Origin: Bradyrhizobium sp. B097
GTDB lineage: Bacteria > Pseudomonadota > Alphaproteobacteria > Rhizobiales > Xanthobacteraceae
Length of the DNA: 64,000 nt
NCBI RefSeq assembly: GCF_038957035.1
Contig: NZ_CP152412.1
Span: 7,932,501-7,996,500, forward strand
Direction of reading: 5' to 3'
In this document: positions 1-10,235 of the stretch, in pieces
Position numbering within the stretch: position 1 is the stretch's first letter
Layout of the letters: every line of letters starts with the position of its first letter
Made by a program: the position numbers and the translations under genes
The notes under the pieces: generated by a model
What the model saw: only the letters and a program-made list of their open reading frames with translations
Told to the model about the DNA's origin: nothing
The model's database searches: none

Positions 1-2297
1 CGCCGAGCTCGGGCGCTTGCAGCACCGTGGGGCCGGCGACGGGATCGTCGCGTTTCACCGGAACGAAGCGGACGGTGTCGCCGGGCCTGAGCTGGCCGAC
101 CTTCCACAGCTCGTCGCGCGCGACGACCGCCGGACACACGAAACCGCCGAGACTCGGTCCATCTGGACCGAGAATGATCGGCATGTCGCCGGTGAAATCG
201 ATCGAGCCGACCGCATAGGCGTTGTCATGAATGTTCGACGGATGCAGCCCGGCCTCGCCGCCATCGGAACGCGCCCAGCGCGGCTTCGGCCCGATCAGCC
301 GCACACCGGTGCGGGCACTGTTGAAGTGCACCTCATAGCTCGCCGCGAACAGCGTCTCGATGTCCTCGTCGAGGAAGAAGTCCGGCGCGCCATGCGGGCC
401 ATAGACCACGCCGATCTGCCACGCTGAAGTCAGCTCTGGCCGGTCGTCCTCCGTTGCGCGCCGCGGCGCCGCAAGGCTCGATGTCTCGGCACCGATATGT
501 AGCACGTCGCCGGCCTTCAGCGAGCCCGTCGCATGGCCACCGAAGGCACCGAGCGCGAACACCGCCCGCGACCCAAGAATTTCTGGCACGTCGATGCCGC
601 CACGCACGGCGAGATAGCTGCGCTGGCCGGGGCCCTTGATGCTGCCGATCACGAGCGTCTGACCCGCGCGCACCGCGACCGGCTCGTCATGGGCGACCTC
701 GGCACCGTCGAGCGATGCCTTCATGCGTGCACCCGAGAGCGCGACGATCGCATCGGTGTTGAAGCGCAAGGTCGGCCCGTTGACCGTTAGTTCCAGCGCG
801 GTTGTGGTCTCCGGATTGCCGACCACGCGGTTGGCAAGACGAAACGACCGCTCGTCCATCGGCCCGCTGGGCGGCACGCCGACATGCCAGAGATGCAGCC
901 GGCCGGGCAATTCCTGCACGCCGCTTTGGGCACCGGGTGCGACGACATCGATGGTGCGGGGGCGATAGACGAATGCGCCGAGCACGCTGGTCGCCACCTG
1001 CCCGCTGCGGAACACATCGGACGCCGCGATGGCGCGCAGATAATCCAGATTGGTCTCGATGCCGGCGACGACCGTGTCATCCAACGCCTGCGTCAGCTTT
1101 GCGATCGCGGCCTCGCGCGTCTCGGCCGACACGATGATCTTGGCCAGCATCGGATCGTAGAACGGCGACACCTCGGTGCCGGTCTCGATCCATCCGTCGA
1201 TCCGCGCATCCGGCGAAAACGCGACCTGGGTCAGGCGGCCCGCGCTGGGGCGAAAGCCTGCGCCCGGGTTCTCGGCATAGAGCCGCACCTCGATCGCCGC
1301 GCCCTTCGGTGCGAGCGCGCCGGCTTGGCCCAGCACATCCTCGCCGGCCGCCTGCCGGATCATCCATTCCACGAGGTCGACGCCAGTGACCTGCTCGGTG
1401 ACGGGATGCTCGACCTGGAGACGGGTGTTCACCTCGAGGAAATAGAAGTCCTCGCGCGCGACATCGTAGATGAACTCCACCGTGCCCGCGGATTCGTAAG
1501 CCACCGCCTTGCCGAGCGACACCGCAGCCGCATGCAGCCGTTGCCTGATCTCCGTGGAGAGGCCGGGCGCGGGGGTCTCCTCAAAAACCTTCTGGTTGCG
1601 CCGCTGCAGCGAGCAATCGCGCTCGCCGAGCGCGACCACATCGCCCTTGCCGTTGCCGAAGATCTGCACCTCGATGTGGCGCGCTTGGGCGACGAACCGC
1701 TCGAGATAGACCCGGGCGTCGCCGAAGCTTGCGCGCGCCGTGCGCTGCACGGATTCAAACCGCTCGCGCAGGGTCGCCATGTCGTGGCAGAGCTGCATGC
1801 CGATGCCGCCGCCGCCCGCCGTGCTCTTCAGCATCACGGGAAAGCCGATCGCTTCCGCCTGTCGCACCGCCTCGTCGATGGTCTCGAGCAGGCCGGAGCC
1901 GGGCAGCAGCGGCACGCCGCTGCGCTCGGCGATCTCGCGCGCACGGTGCTTGAGGCCGAAGGCGTCGAGATGCTCAGGCCGCGGCCCGATGAACTTGATG
2001 CCGTGTTCGGCGAGCCGCTCGGCAAAGCGGCGGTTCTCCGACAGGAAGCCGTAACCGGGATGCACCGCCTGTGCGCCGGTCGCAAGGCACGCCGCCATGA
2101 TCGCATCGACGTTGAGATAGCTCTCGGCCGCCGGTGCAGGACCAATGCGCACCGCCTCGTCGGCCTCGAGCACCGGCCGCGTGAAGCGGTCGGCGTCGGA
2201 ATAGACCGCGACCGAAGAGATGCCCATGCGGTGCAATGTTCTGCCGATCCGCCCGGCGATCTCGCCGCGGTTGGCAATCAGGACCTTGCTGAACATG
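1..2297 (-). CDS. uca: Urea/guanidine carboxylase, 3' part beyond window
   Basis: ATP- and biotin-dependent carboxylase; 765 residues are visible and the C-terminus, including the biotinyl domain, lies outside the window. It starts MFSKVLIANRGEIAGR, the usual start of a biotin carboxylase. The ATP-grasp glycine loop (GGGGIGMQL) and the EVNTRLQVEHPVTE active-site segment are intact. After about residue 450 an AHS2/KipA-like carboxyltransferase region begins (WHVGVPPSGPMD). The DUF1989 gene ends 2 bp before its start. Annotated urea carboxylases in this operon type, behind a guanidine-I riboswitch, are known to prefer guanidine, giving carboxyguanidine. Guanidine is therefore my preferred substrate, by context. 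An allophanate hydrolase gene is expected past the left edge. Confidence 0.93.
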
Positions 2298-2299
2298 CC

Positions 2300-2938
2300 T
2301 CACGCCTCCGGCTCGAAGATCGTGACCTGTACCGCCGTCGGGAAGAAGCCGTTGCAGGGATTGTTGATCTGCGGGCAGTTCGAGATCAGGCACAGCACGT
2401 CCATCTCCGCCACCAGCTCGATGACGTCGCCGGGTTTGGAGACGCCGTCGACCACGGTGAAATTTCCGGCGGGATCGATCGGCACGTTCATGAAGAAGTT
2501 CAAATTCGGCACGATGTCGCGCTTCGACATGCCGTACTTCGCGGCTTCGATCACGAAATTCTCGCGGCAGGCGTGCTGGTAGCGGGTCTGGTGCCCGAAC
2601 CGCACCGTGTTGCTTTCGCAGGAGCAGGCGCCCGCCGAAGTGTCGTGCAGGCCGCAACTGTCGGCCACCACGCGCAGCATCACGCGGCCCTCGTTGGACA
2701 TGATCCGGGTGCCGAGCCCAACATAGGCCGAACCCTGCGCGCGCAGCGTATCCTGGCCGCTGTAGCGCTCCTGATAGTCGTCGGCACGATAGAACAGCGT
2801 ATCGACCGCCTGCTGGCCATGGGTATCCGTGATCCGCAGCGTCTGGCCTTTGCGGATGATGGCGGACCACGGCTTGCGCGCGGGAATTTCCGCGTCGAGA
2901 ACGATGCGGCCGCGGGTCTGAGCGAATTGCGTGGTCAT
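2300..2938 (-). CDS. DUF1989 urea carboxylase-associated protein, probable carboxyguanidine deiminase subunit
   Basis: A 212-residue cytoplasmic protein of the DUF1989 family, historically called urea-amidolyase-associated protein. Such proteins occur in pairs and have been characterised as the heteromeric carboxyguanidine deiminase (CgdAB), which turns the carboxylase product into allophanate and ammonia. Visible family features are the Cys-rich stretch SAGACSCESNT, the segment NLNFFMNVPIDP and the C-terminal SNCPQINNPCNGF. The ATG at 2938 overlaps the stop of the upstream DUF1989 gene by 4 bp, so the two are probably translationally coupled. I cannot say which is CgdA and which CgdB. An upstream in-frame extension to 3022 runs inside the neighbour and is rejected. 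Confidence 0.9.
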   Translation of the reverse strand: MTTQFAQTRGRIVLDAEIPARKPWSAIIRKGQTLRITDTHGQQAVDTLFYRADDYQERYSGQDTLRAQGSAYVGLGTRIMSNEGRVMLRVVADSCGLHDTSAGACSCESNTVRFGHQTRYQHACRENFVIEAAKYGMSKRDIVPNLNFFMNVPIDPAGNFTVVDGVSKPGDVIELVAEMDVLCLISNCPQINNPCNGFFPTAVQVTIFEPEA

Positions 2939-3780
2939 CGCACGGCTCCTTCGCTCATCTCGCCGAGATACAGCGCATTGTTCTGATAGGCGCGGATCGC
3001 CTCGGCGGTCGCGGTACGGCACAGATCATCGGCGGCGGGCTGGGCCGAGCGGTAGCGCACGATCTCCACGCTCGCCTGCGGATAGCTTTCCGCGGGATCG
3101 AGCGGATGCGGACAGTTCGACAGCGCGATCAGCAAGTCCATCTCCGCACGCAGATCGACGAAATCGCCCTTTTGCCGGCGCGCGCCGGACCACACAAACC
3201 TGCCGTCCGCGTCGATGGCAACCGGCGCAAAGAAGCTGACGCAGGAATGGACGTCGCGGCGATCGAGCCCGAGCTTGGCCGCGGCGAGGATGAAATTGTC
3301 GCGCGTGTTGCGGAAACTGCCTTCGCCGTATTTCGCCAGGTTGGTCGCCGCCGTCGAGCCGCCGACCACCGCATCATGCGCGGCGCTGCTGTCCTCGGTG
3401 ATGCCGAGCAGCGCGCGCCCCATGTCCGAGAGCAGCACGCGCCCCTTCTGCATCCGCGCCGCCCACTGCACCTTGATGGTGTCGGCGTGGTTGAGCCGCT
3501 CGGTGGTGTCAGCGCTGTTCCAGGCGAGCAGGCTGACGGTCGATGTCCCCGACGTGTTGACGATGCGCAACGTATCGCCGCGGTTCAGCCGTGTGGTCCA
3601 GTACCAGCCGGCCGGAATCACCTCGCGACGGATGATCGCGTCAGTGGCGATCGGCGCAGCGTCGCGCGCGGTCGGCGCCGGCAGCGCCCGCGGTGCGTGC
3701 TCCTGCCCTGCCGCCTTCAGCTCGTTGTAACGTCGGGTATGCGCCGCGATCTCGGCCTTCTGTTCCTCTGTGAGGATCAT
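2935..3780 (-). CDS. DUF1989 urea carboxylase-associated protein, second deiminase subunit
   Basis: A 281-residue DUF1989 protein, paralogous to the downstream 212-residue one. They share the RLNRGDTLRIVNTSG / RKGQTLRITDTHG element, a Lys-Tyr-Gly segment followed by D/N-F, and the C-terminal SNCP. It has an extra N-terminal charged helix (about residues 1-30) and a C-terminal tail of about 35 residues. Its predicted role is the second chain of carboxyguanidine deiminase, cytoplasmic. It overlaps the ABC ATPase gene upstream by 4 bp and the other DUF1989 gene by 4 bp, so the operon is tightly coupled. Start ATG at 3780. Confidence 0.9.
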   Translation of the reverse strand: MILTEEQKAEIAAHTRRYNELKAAGQEHAPRALPAPTARDAAPIATDAIIRREVIPAGWYWTTRLNRGDTLRIVNTSGTSTVSLLAWNSADTTERLNHADTIKVQWAARMQKGRVLLSDMGRALLGITEDSSAAHDAVVGGSTAATNLAKYGEGSFRNTRDNFILAAAKLGLDRRDVHSCVSFFAPVAIDADGRFVWSGARRQKGDFVDLRAEMDLLIALSNCPHPLDPAESYPQASVEIVRYRSAQPAADDLCRTATAEAIRAYQNNALYLGEMSEGAVR

Positions 3781-4610
3781 GGTTGCTCCTTCAAGACGAG
3801 AGCGCCGGGCCGTCCCGGCTGATGCTCCTGGTCTGACCGGGTCGTCCCGATCGGAGCTGGTTGAACGGATGACCGCGGCTCCGCGCTGCGGCGTGGGAAG
3901 ACCTCGAGGTCGCGTGACACGGTGGCGCCGTAGCGCTCGCGCTCCTCCGGCCGGTTGCGCTGCCGCTCCAGCGCGATCACGCGCGTCGCGAGCCCGAACG
4001 CCTCGCTGAGGTCATGCGTCACCATCACGACCGTCAGATGGGTCTCGTTCCAGAGCCGCTTCATCAACAGGTGGATGTCGGCGCGAATCCCCGGATCGAG
4101 CGCGCCGAACGGCTCGTCAAGCAGCAGGATTTTCGGACCGCGCATGATCGCTTGCGCCAGCGCGAGGCGTTGCTGCATGCCGCCCGACAGCGCCGACGGA
4201 TATTTGCTCTCCTGACCGGCGAGCCCGACCTCGGCGAGCAACGCCATGGCCTCCTCGCTGGCGGCGCGCCGTGCGGCGCCGAACAGCCACGCCGTGAATT
4301 TGGCGTCACGCAGTTCGCGGCCCAGCATGACGTTTTGCAGCACGGTCAGATGCGGAAACACCGAGTAGCGCTGGAACACCACGCCGCGGTCGGCATCCGG
4401 CTCGGCGCGCAACGGCTTGCCGTCGACCATGATCTGGCCGCGGCTCGGCTGCTCCTCGCCGAGCAGCATCCGCAGCAGCGTGGTCTTGCCGCAACCGGAC
4501 GGACCGACCAGCGCAATGAAGGCGCGCGGCTCGACCTCCATCGTGATGCGCTCGAGCACGATGTGATCGCCGTATTCCTTCCAGACGTCGTCGAACCGGA
4601 TCGCGCTCAT
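3777..4610 (-). CDS. ABC transporter ATP-binding protein of the guanidine/urea operon
   Basis: A 277-residue nucleotide-binding subunit of a nitrate/taurine-type (NitT/TauT) importer. Walker A is GPSGCGKTTLL (about residues 36-46), the signature is LSGGMQQR, and Walker B is ILLLDEPFGALD with a following H-loop VTHD. The C-terminal 60 residues after the ATPase core are basic and unlike the family, probably a lineage tail. The ATG at 4610 (MSAIRFDDVWKEYG) overlaps the permease stop by 4 bp. A longer reading frame to 4811 runs inside the permease gene and has no supporting start. Predicted to energise uptake of guanidine or a related small nitrogen compound. Confidence 0.93.
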   Translation of the reverse strand: MSAIRFDDVWKEYGDHIVLERITMEVEPRAFIALVGPSGCGKTTLLRMLLGEEQPSRGQIMVDGKPLRAEPDADRGVVFQRYSVFPHLTVLQNVMLGRELRDAKFTAWLFGAARRAASEEAMALLAEVGLAGQESKYPSALSGGMQQRLALAQAIMRGPKILLLDEPFGALDPGIRADIHLLMKRLWNETHLTVVMVTHDLSEAFGLATRVIALERQRNRPEERERYGATVSRDLEVFPRRSAEPRSSVQPAPIGTTRSDQEHQPGRPGALVLKEQP

Positions 4611-5425
4611 TCCGCCCTCACCGACGCGAACCAGGGAAACAGCCTGCGCTGCGTGACGCGCAGGCCGACATCGATCAGGAACGCCAGCAGCGTGATCCAG
4701 GCGACGTAGGGAATGATGACGTCCATCGCGAGATAGCGCCGCACCAGGAATATCCGGTAGCCGAGCCCGGAGTCGGAGGCGATCGCCTCGGCCGCGATCA
4801 GGAACAGCCACGCCGGGCCGAGCTGCAACCGCAGCACGTCGATCAGCCGCGGCAGGGTTTGCGGCATCGCGACGCGCAGCGCGATCTGCCAGGTCGAGGC
4901 GCCGAGCGTCTGCGCCTTGACGATCTGCTCGCGCGGCAGCTCCTGCACCTTCATGGCGAGGTCGCGGATCATGCAGGGCAGCGTCCCGATCACGATCAGC
5001 GCAATCTTGGAATTCTCGCCGAGCCCCATCACGATGAACAAGATCGGCAACAATGCCAGTGGCGGCACCATCGAAGTCACCGACACGAACGGCCCGAGCA
5101 GGGCATTGGCGCCCGGCAGCAGCCCGATCACGATGCCGAGGACGAGCGCCGCCACCGTCGAGATCGCCAGCGCCGACCCCAGCCGCCCCAGGCTGGCGAC
5201 GGTGTCGGAGGCCATCAGATAGCCGCCGGTGCGCGGGTCAACCTCGAACGCCATCTGCTTGACGGCCTGCACCATGCTGGGCAGCGCCGGCAGCAGCTTG
5301 TCGTTCGGGTTTTGCGTGAGCCGCGCGCTGGAGCCGGCGAAGTAGGCGATTGCGACCAATACGAACGGCAGCGCGAGCAGATAGAATCGCGTCTGCCGTC
5401 CCGGCCGTATGTTCACAAGTCGCAT
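4607..5425 (-). CDS. ABC transporter permease of the guanidine/urea operon
   Basis: A 272-residue inner-membrane permease of the BPD_transp_1 family with about six hydrophobic segments. The EAA-loop region is visible around AQTLGASTWQIALRVAMPQ, the coupling helix that contacts the ATPase. The start ATG at 5425 is preceded by AGGAG at 5-nt spacing. An in-frame ATG 7 codons upstream lacks this site. It lies between the binding protein (58 bp upstream) and the ATPase (4-bp overlap), the usual order for the urea-carboxylase-linked importer. Confidence 0.92.
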   Translation of the reverse strand: MRLVNIRPGRQTRFYLLALPFVLVAIAYFAGSSARLTQNPNDKLLPALPSMVQAVKQMAFEVDPRTGGYLMASDTVASLGRLGSALAISTVAALVLGIVIGLLPGANALLGPFVSVTSMVPPLALLPILFIVMGLGENSKIALIVIGTLPCMIRDLAMKVQELPREQIVKAQTLGASTWQIALRVAMPQTLPRLIDVLRLQLGPAWLFLIAAEAIASDSGLGYRIFLVRRYLAMDVIIPYVAWITLLAFLIDVGLRVTQRRLFPWFASVRAE

Positions 5426-5483
5426 GTTCGCTCCTGCTTGAGGCAACGCGAGGCGCGTCAGGGCTTGGCGTCAGAGCTTGACG

Positions 5484-6557
5484 TCAAAGCTTGCCTTTGG
5501 CGGCTTCGTCCATGTAGGTCGGGTCGAAGCGCAGCTTGACGTTCGACTTGTCGCCCAGCACCGACTTGTCGGCGAGTTCGATCCCGACGGCGTCGGCGGA
5601 TTTCGCGCCCTTGCCAAGCAGGTCCTTCTCGAACAGGAACTTGCGGACGCGGTCCATGGTGACGCCGATGGTCTGGCTGCGCGTGAACGCTTCGGCGTCC
5701 GTTGCCTTGTCGAACAGTTTTGTGGTCGAGAGCTGGCTGTCGAAACCTGCGAGGTCGGTGCCGGAGGCCTTGGCCATCGCTTCCTTGGCGGCCTTCGCGG
5801 CGGGATCGTTCGCCGTCATCTTGGACAGGGTCTCGTACCAGATGCCGACCAGCGCCTTGGCGAAATCCGGATTGTCCTTGGCGACCGCAGTGTTGACCAC
5901 CATCAGGTCCATGATCTCGCCGGGGATCTGCGAGGAGTCGAACACCTTCTTGGCATCGGGCGAGCCGAGGATTTCCGTCACGATCGGATTCCAGGTCACG
6001 ACCGCGTTGACGTCTGATGTCTTGTAGGCGGCGGCGATATCGGCATCGGAGGTGTTGACGACCTTGACGTCCTTCTCGCTCAGCTTGCTGGTCTCGAGCG
6101 CGCGTGCCAGCAGATAATGCGACACCGAGAACTCGACCAGATTGACCGTCTGCCCCTTGATCGCGGCCAGATCCGACTTGTTCTTGAGGATCACGGCGTC
6201 GTTGCCATTGGAGAAATCGCCCATCACGACGGCGGTGGTGTCGACACCGCCTGCTGCCGGAATCGACAGCGCGTCCATGTTGGTGATGGTGACGGCATCA
6301 TAGCCGCCGGCGGTGTACTGGTTGATCGATTCGACGTAGTCGTTGAACTGCTTGACCTCGATCGTGATGCCGTATTTGTCGGCCCACTTCTTGACGATGC
6401 CGGTGTCTGCCGCATAGCCCCACGGCATCCACCCGACATAGATCGACCAGCCGACCTTGAAGCTTTTCTTCGGTGCGGCGTCAGCGACGGATGCGGCCGC
6501 GAGCACGATCGCGCAGCCGGTGACAACAGAGCGGAGGAAGAAAGAGAACTTGTTCAT
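5484..6557 (-). CDS. Periplasmic substrate-binding protein, urea carboxylase-region ABC transporter
   Basis: A 357-residue periplasmic protein. The signal peptide is about residues 1-27 (MNKFSFFLRSVVTGCAIVLA, then ASVADAA). The mature protein is NMT1/THI5-like: KVGWSIYVGWMPWGYA near the start, then the ITIEVKQFNDYVESI ligand-loop region. A separate subfamily of this fold accompanies urea carboxylase genes. It is the first gene of the operon, directly downstream of the guanidine-I riboswitch and its terminator, and is preceded by GAGGGA. Guanidine as ligand is inferred from the riboswitch. Confidence 0.92.
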   Translation of the reverse strand: MNKFSFFLRSVVTGCAIVLAAASVADAAPKKSFKVGWSIYVGWMPWGYAADTGIVKKWADKYGITIEVKQFNDYVESINQYTAGGYDAVTITNMDALSIPAAGGVDTTAVVMGDFSNGNDAVILKNKSDLAAIKGQTVNLVEFSVSHYLLARALETSKLSEKDVKVVNTSDADIAAAYKTSDVNAVVTWNPIVTEILGSPDAKKVFDSSQIPGEIMDLMVVNTAVAKDNPDFAKALVGIWYETLSKMTANDPAAKAAKEAMAKASGTDLAGFDSQLSTTKLFDKATDAEAFTRSQTIGVTMDRVRKFLFEKDLLGKGAKSADAVGIELADKSVLGDKSNVKLRFDPTYMDEAAKGKL

Positions 6558-6581
6558 TGCCGATCCCTCTTGCGAAACTTC

Positions 6582-6625
6582 ACAAAAAGGGACTGGCGAA
6601 AAGACCATCGCTCCGCCAATCCCTT
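6582..6625 (-). terminator. Intrinsic terminator of the riboswitch expression platform
   Basis: Read on the minus strand, AAGGGATTGGCG (6625-6614) pairs with CGCCAGTCCCTT (6598-6587): 12 bp with one G-U wobble, closed by a 15-nt loop and followed directly by a U run. It sits between the aptamer and the first start codon. This fits guanidine-I ON switches, where ligand binding prevents terminator formation. The GAGACC end of the aptamer could also pair with GGTCTT in the loop, a possible antiterminator; this is inference. Confidence 0.85.
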
Positions 6626-6631
6626 GGCTAA

Positions 6632-6737
6632 CGAGGTCTCCCGGGCTTTTATCCCGCCGTGCACCTGCGGGGATGTCTCCCCCGCAAGCGGCTGCTCTCG
6701 GACCAGCACCTTGCTTCGCAAGATCGGAACCCTAGCG
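6632..6737 (-). promoter_or_regulatory. Guanidine-I (ykkC) riboswitch aptamer
   Basis: The minus strand carries the hallmark ykkC conserved blocks in order: CTAGGGTTCCG (about 6733-6723), CTGGTCCGAGAG (around 6705-6694), then ACGGCGGGATAAAAGCCCGG followed by GAGA (about 6659-6636). The intervening stem is a GCGGGGG...CCCCGC hairpin. These blocks form the P1/P1a and ligand pocket in characterised guanidine-I riboswitches. Followed by an intrinsic terminator and the ABC-carboxylase operon, it marks the operon as induced by guanidine. Confidence 0.95.
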
Positions 6738-7473
6738 GCCAACTCGATGCCCATGATGCACGAGGCGTGCCACACCGCCGGTATTTGAATCTCATCAGAT
6801 TTTTTGGCGCGGCTCGCTGCGCCGCGATGGCCGTTTGCTCAAAAACTGCGCAGACCTGCCCAGAAATGGCTCTGTCATTTCGTCGGCGACGTCAGCAGGA
6901 TGCCGCTATCGCTGATGTCGAGAGGGGCGTTCGATGCGCAAGCTTTTGAGTGCCCTCTGGCGCGGACTGCATGGCCGCTACGGCTTGACGCCGCGATGCG
7001 ACGTCGGCGGTCCGAACAGGACCGGGACGCGGGCTCACCGATACGCAGCCATACCCTGATCGATGCGAGTTGGACGAGCGTAGGGTAGATGGCAGCAAGC
7101 CTGTCCTATCGCGTCGCGCCCCGACGACGTTGCTTGAATCTATTGACCTGGGGCTCGCAGATCGAACGACGGAGACTCTGTTCTTGCGCTCAGCCGGTCA
7201 GAGATGAGGCTCGCCGGGCATTGGGGCTACCCCTTCTGAGCCGACCAGCCTGCTGGCAGAAACGTTCTTGATTGGTTGGTTGCAAGATTCGCTTCGGGAA
7301 TTGGCGGCCAGTCCGCCCTGCCGGAGGACTGCCCCGTAATCCGGGACTTGTAGGACTCTCGATCCGCTGTCATGTTGGAACATGCGGAACTCGCATGGCT
7401 GTTGCCCAAAACGGGCCGGCATCACCATAAGCAGGGGCGAACCAACGCGCCGGTTTTTGGGATCGAGACCGAT
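6738..7473. other. Intergenic region between divergent operons, no gene recognised
   Basis: About 735 bp between the riboswitch and the acyl-CoA ligase. It should contain the promoters of both divergent operons. Short open frames exist on both strands, but none has a Shine-Dalgarno site, recognisable motif or coding-like composition. No repeat or RNA gene was recognised. Confidence 0.5.
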
Positions 7474-9440
7474 ATGGCCGCTGGCGGATCGTTTGACACG
7501 TTCCCCAAATTGCTGCTGCGGAATGCAGCGCAGTTAGGCACCCGTCCGGCGTTTCGGCACAAGGATCTTGGCATCTGGCAGAGCTGGACCTGGGCTCAAG
7601 TTGCCGAGATCGTGCGCGCCTACGCCGCGGGCTTGCATCGTCTCGGTTTGCAGCCGGGCGACACGATTGCCGTGGTCGGCTCCAATCGGCCGAAGCTTTA
7701 CTGGACCATGATGGCAGCGCAGGTGCTGTGCGCTATTCCCGTTCCGGTATACTCCGATGCGGTGGCCGACGAGCTTGCGTTTGTGCTCGCTCACGCCGAG
7801 GCGAAGTTTGTCGCAGCGCAAGACCAGGAGCAGGTCGACAAGATCCTGTCGGTGTCCGACCGACTGCCGCAACTCAGCAAGATTGTCTATGACGAGCGGC
7901 GCGGCCTTGAGGGCTACGACCACAGTCGGATCATCGCAATCGGCGATGTCATCGAGGACGGCCGCGCAGCGCTTGCAGCCGACGCCGCGCTTGGTGCACG
8001 GATTGACGAATTCGTTAGAGCAGCTAAAGGCTCGGACATCGCGATCATTCTCTACACCTCGGGAACGACCGGCGCGCCGAAGGGAGTCATGCTGTCGGCG
8101 CGAGGCTGCATCGATGCTGCGACCGACACCACGCGGTTCGACAGACTGACTGACAGGGACGTGGTGCTCGCCTATCTGCCGCTGGCCTGGGCCGGCGATC
8201 ATTACGTCAGCTATGTGCAAGGCCTTGTGGCCGGCTTCTGCATGGCGTGTCCCGAGAGCGGCGACACGATTGAGCAGGATCGGCGGGAGATCGGACCAAC
8301 CTTCTACCTGGCCCCACCACGCGGTTTCGAGGCCATGCTGACACGGCTGATGGTCCGGATGGAGGACGCGGCGCCGATCAAGCGGCGATTGTTCAGCTAC
8401 TTTCTGGACGTCGCGCGGCGATATGGCGAGCAAGTCTTGACGGGACGTCCGGTGCCGCTGTCAGGCCGATTGCTCTATGGGCTCGGGCGCTGGCTGGTCT
8501 ACGAGCCTCTCAAGAACGTTCTTGGCCTGTCTCTGGTGCGCGTTGCATACACTGGAGGCGAAGCGATCGGTCCGGAACTGTTCGCGTTCTACCGTTCGAT
8601 CGGACTGAATCTGAAACAGCTCTACGGCCAGACCGAAGCGTTCCTTTATGTAACGTGCCAGCCTGATGGCGAGATCTACTCGGATACGGTTGGTCCGCGA
8701 GCGCCCAATGTTGACATTCGCATTGCGGAATCGGGCGAAGTGCAGTTTCGATCGCCCGGCATGTTCCTCGGATATTTCAAGGATCAGGCAAAGACCGCGG
8801 AAGCCATGACGTCCGACGGATACGTCAGGACTGGTGACGCGGGCTTTTTCGACGAGAAGACCGGGCATCTGAAGATCATCGACCGCGCGAAGGACGTCGG
8901 TCGGCTGGCGGACGGCACGATGTTTGCCCCGAAATATCTCGAGAACAGACTGAAGTTCTATCCCAATATCAAGGAAGCGGTCACTTTCGGTGACTCCCGG
9001 GATTTTGTTTGCGCGATGCTCAACATCGACCCGGTCGCCGTCGCAAATTGGGCGGAACGCAACAACGTTGCCTACGGTTCGTATCAGGAACTGGCCGGGC
9101 ATCCGCTGGTCTACGACATGGTCGCGAAAGACGTTGCCGAGGTGAACCGCTCGCTTGCCAAGGAAACGGTGCTGGCCGGCGCGCAGGTTCGCCGCTTCCT
9201 CATCCTGCCCAAGGAGCTCGACGCGGATGACGGCGAGTTGACCCGCACGCAGAAGGTGCGCCGCCGGTTCATTGCCGAGCGCTATGCGCCGCTGGTCACG
9301 GCGCTCTACAACGGCTCGCAGGAAGCCGACATTTCCACCGAGGTCACGTTGGAGGATGGTCGCAAAGGTACGATCGCGGCACGGGTCAAGGTTCGCGACA
9401 TGCGAGTCATCGGTCCGGCAGAATCGCTGGGAAAAGCAGC

Positions 9441-9444
<4 letters not shown>
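7474..9444 (+). CDS. AMP-dependent long-chain acyl-CoA synthetase/ligase
   Basis: A 656-residue adenylate-forming enzyme: activates a carboxylic acid with ATP and CoA. The phosphate-binding loop is YTSGTTGAPKGVMLS (around residues 193-207). The adenine-contacting segment YGQTEA, the YVRTGDAGFF hinge region with its Asp, and a C-terminal domain follow. Size and the long insert resemble FadD15/ACSBG-type ligases. The ATG at 7474 (MAAGGSFDTFPKLLL) aligns with the family start; a 34-residue upstream extension is unsupported. The stop overlaps livG by 4 bp, so ligase and transporter are one operon. This suggests uptake and CoA activation of the same acid, perhaps aromatic or branched; the substrate is unknown. 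Confidence 0.9.
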
Positions 9445-10226
<782 letters not shown>

Positions 10227-10235
10227 GGTGCGTCT

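Noticed and set aside
884..2986. 700-codon plus-strand open frame
   Set aside because: It lies antisense to the urea/guanidine carboxylase and DUF1989 genes, which have clear motifs. A high-GC genome leaves the opposite strand open.
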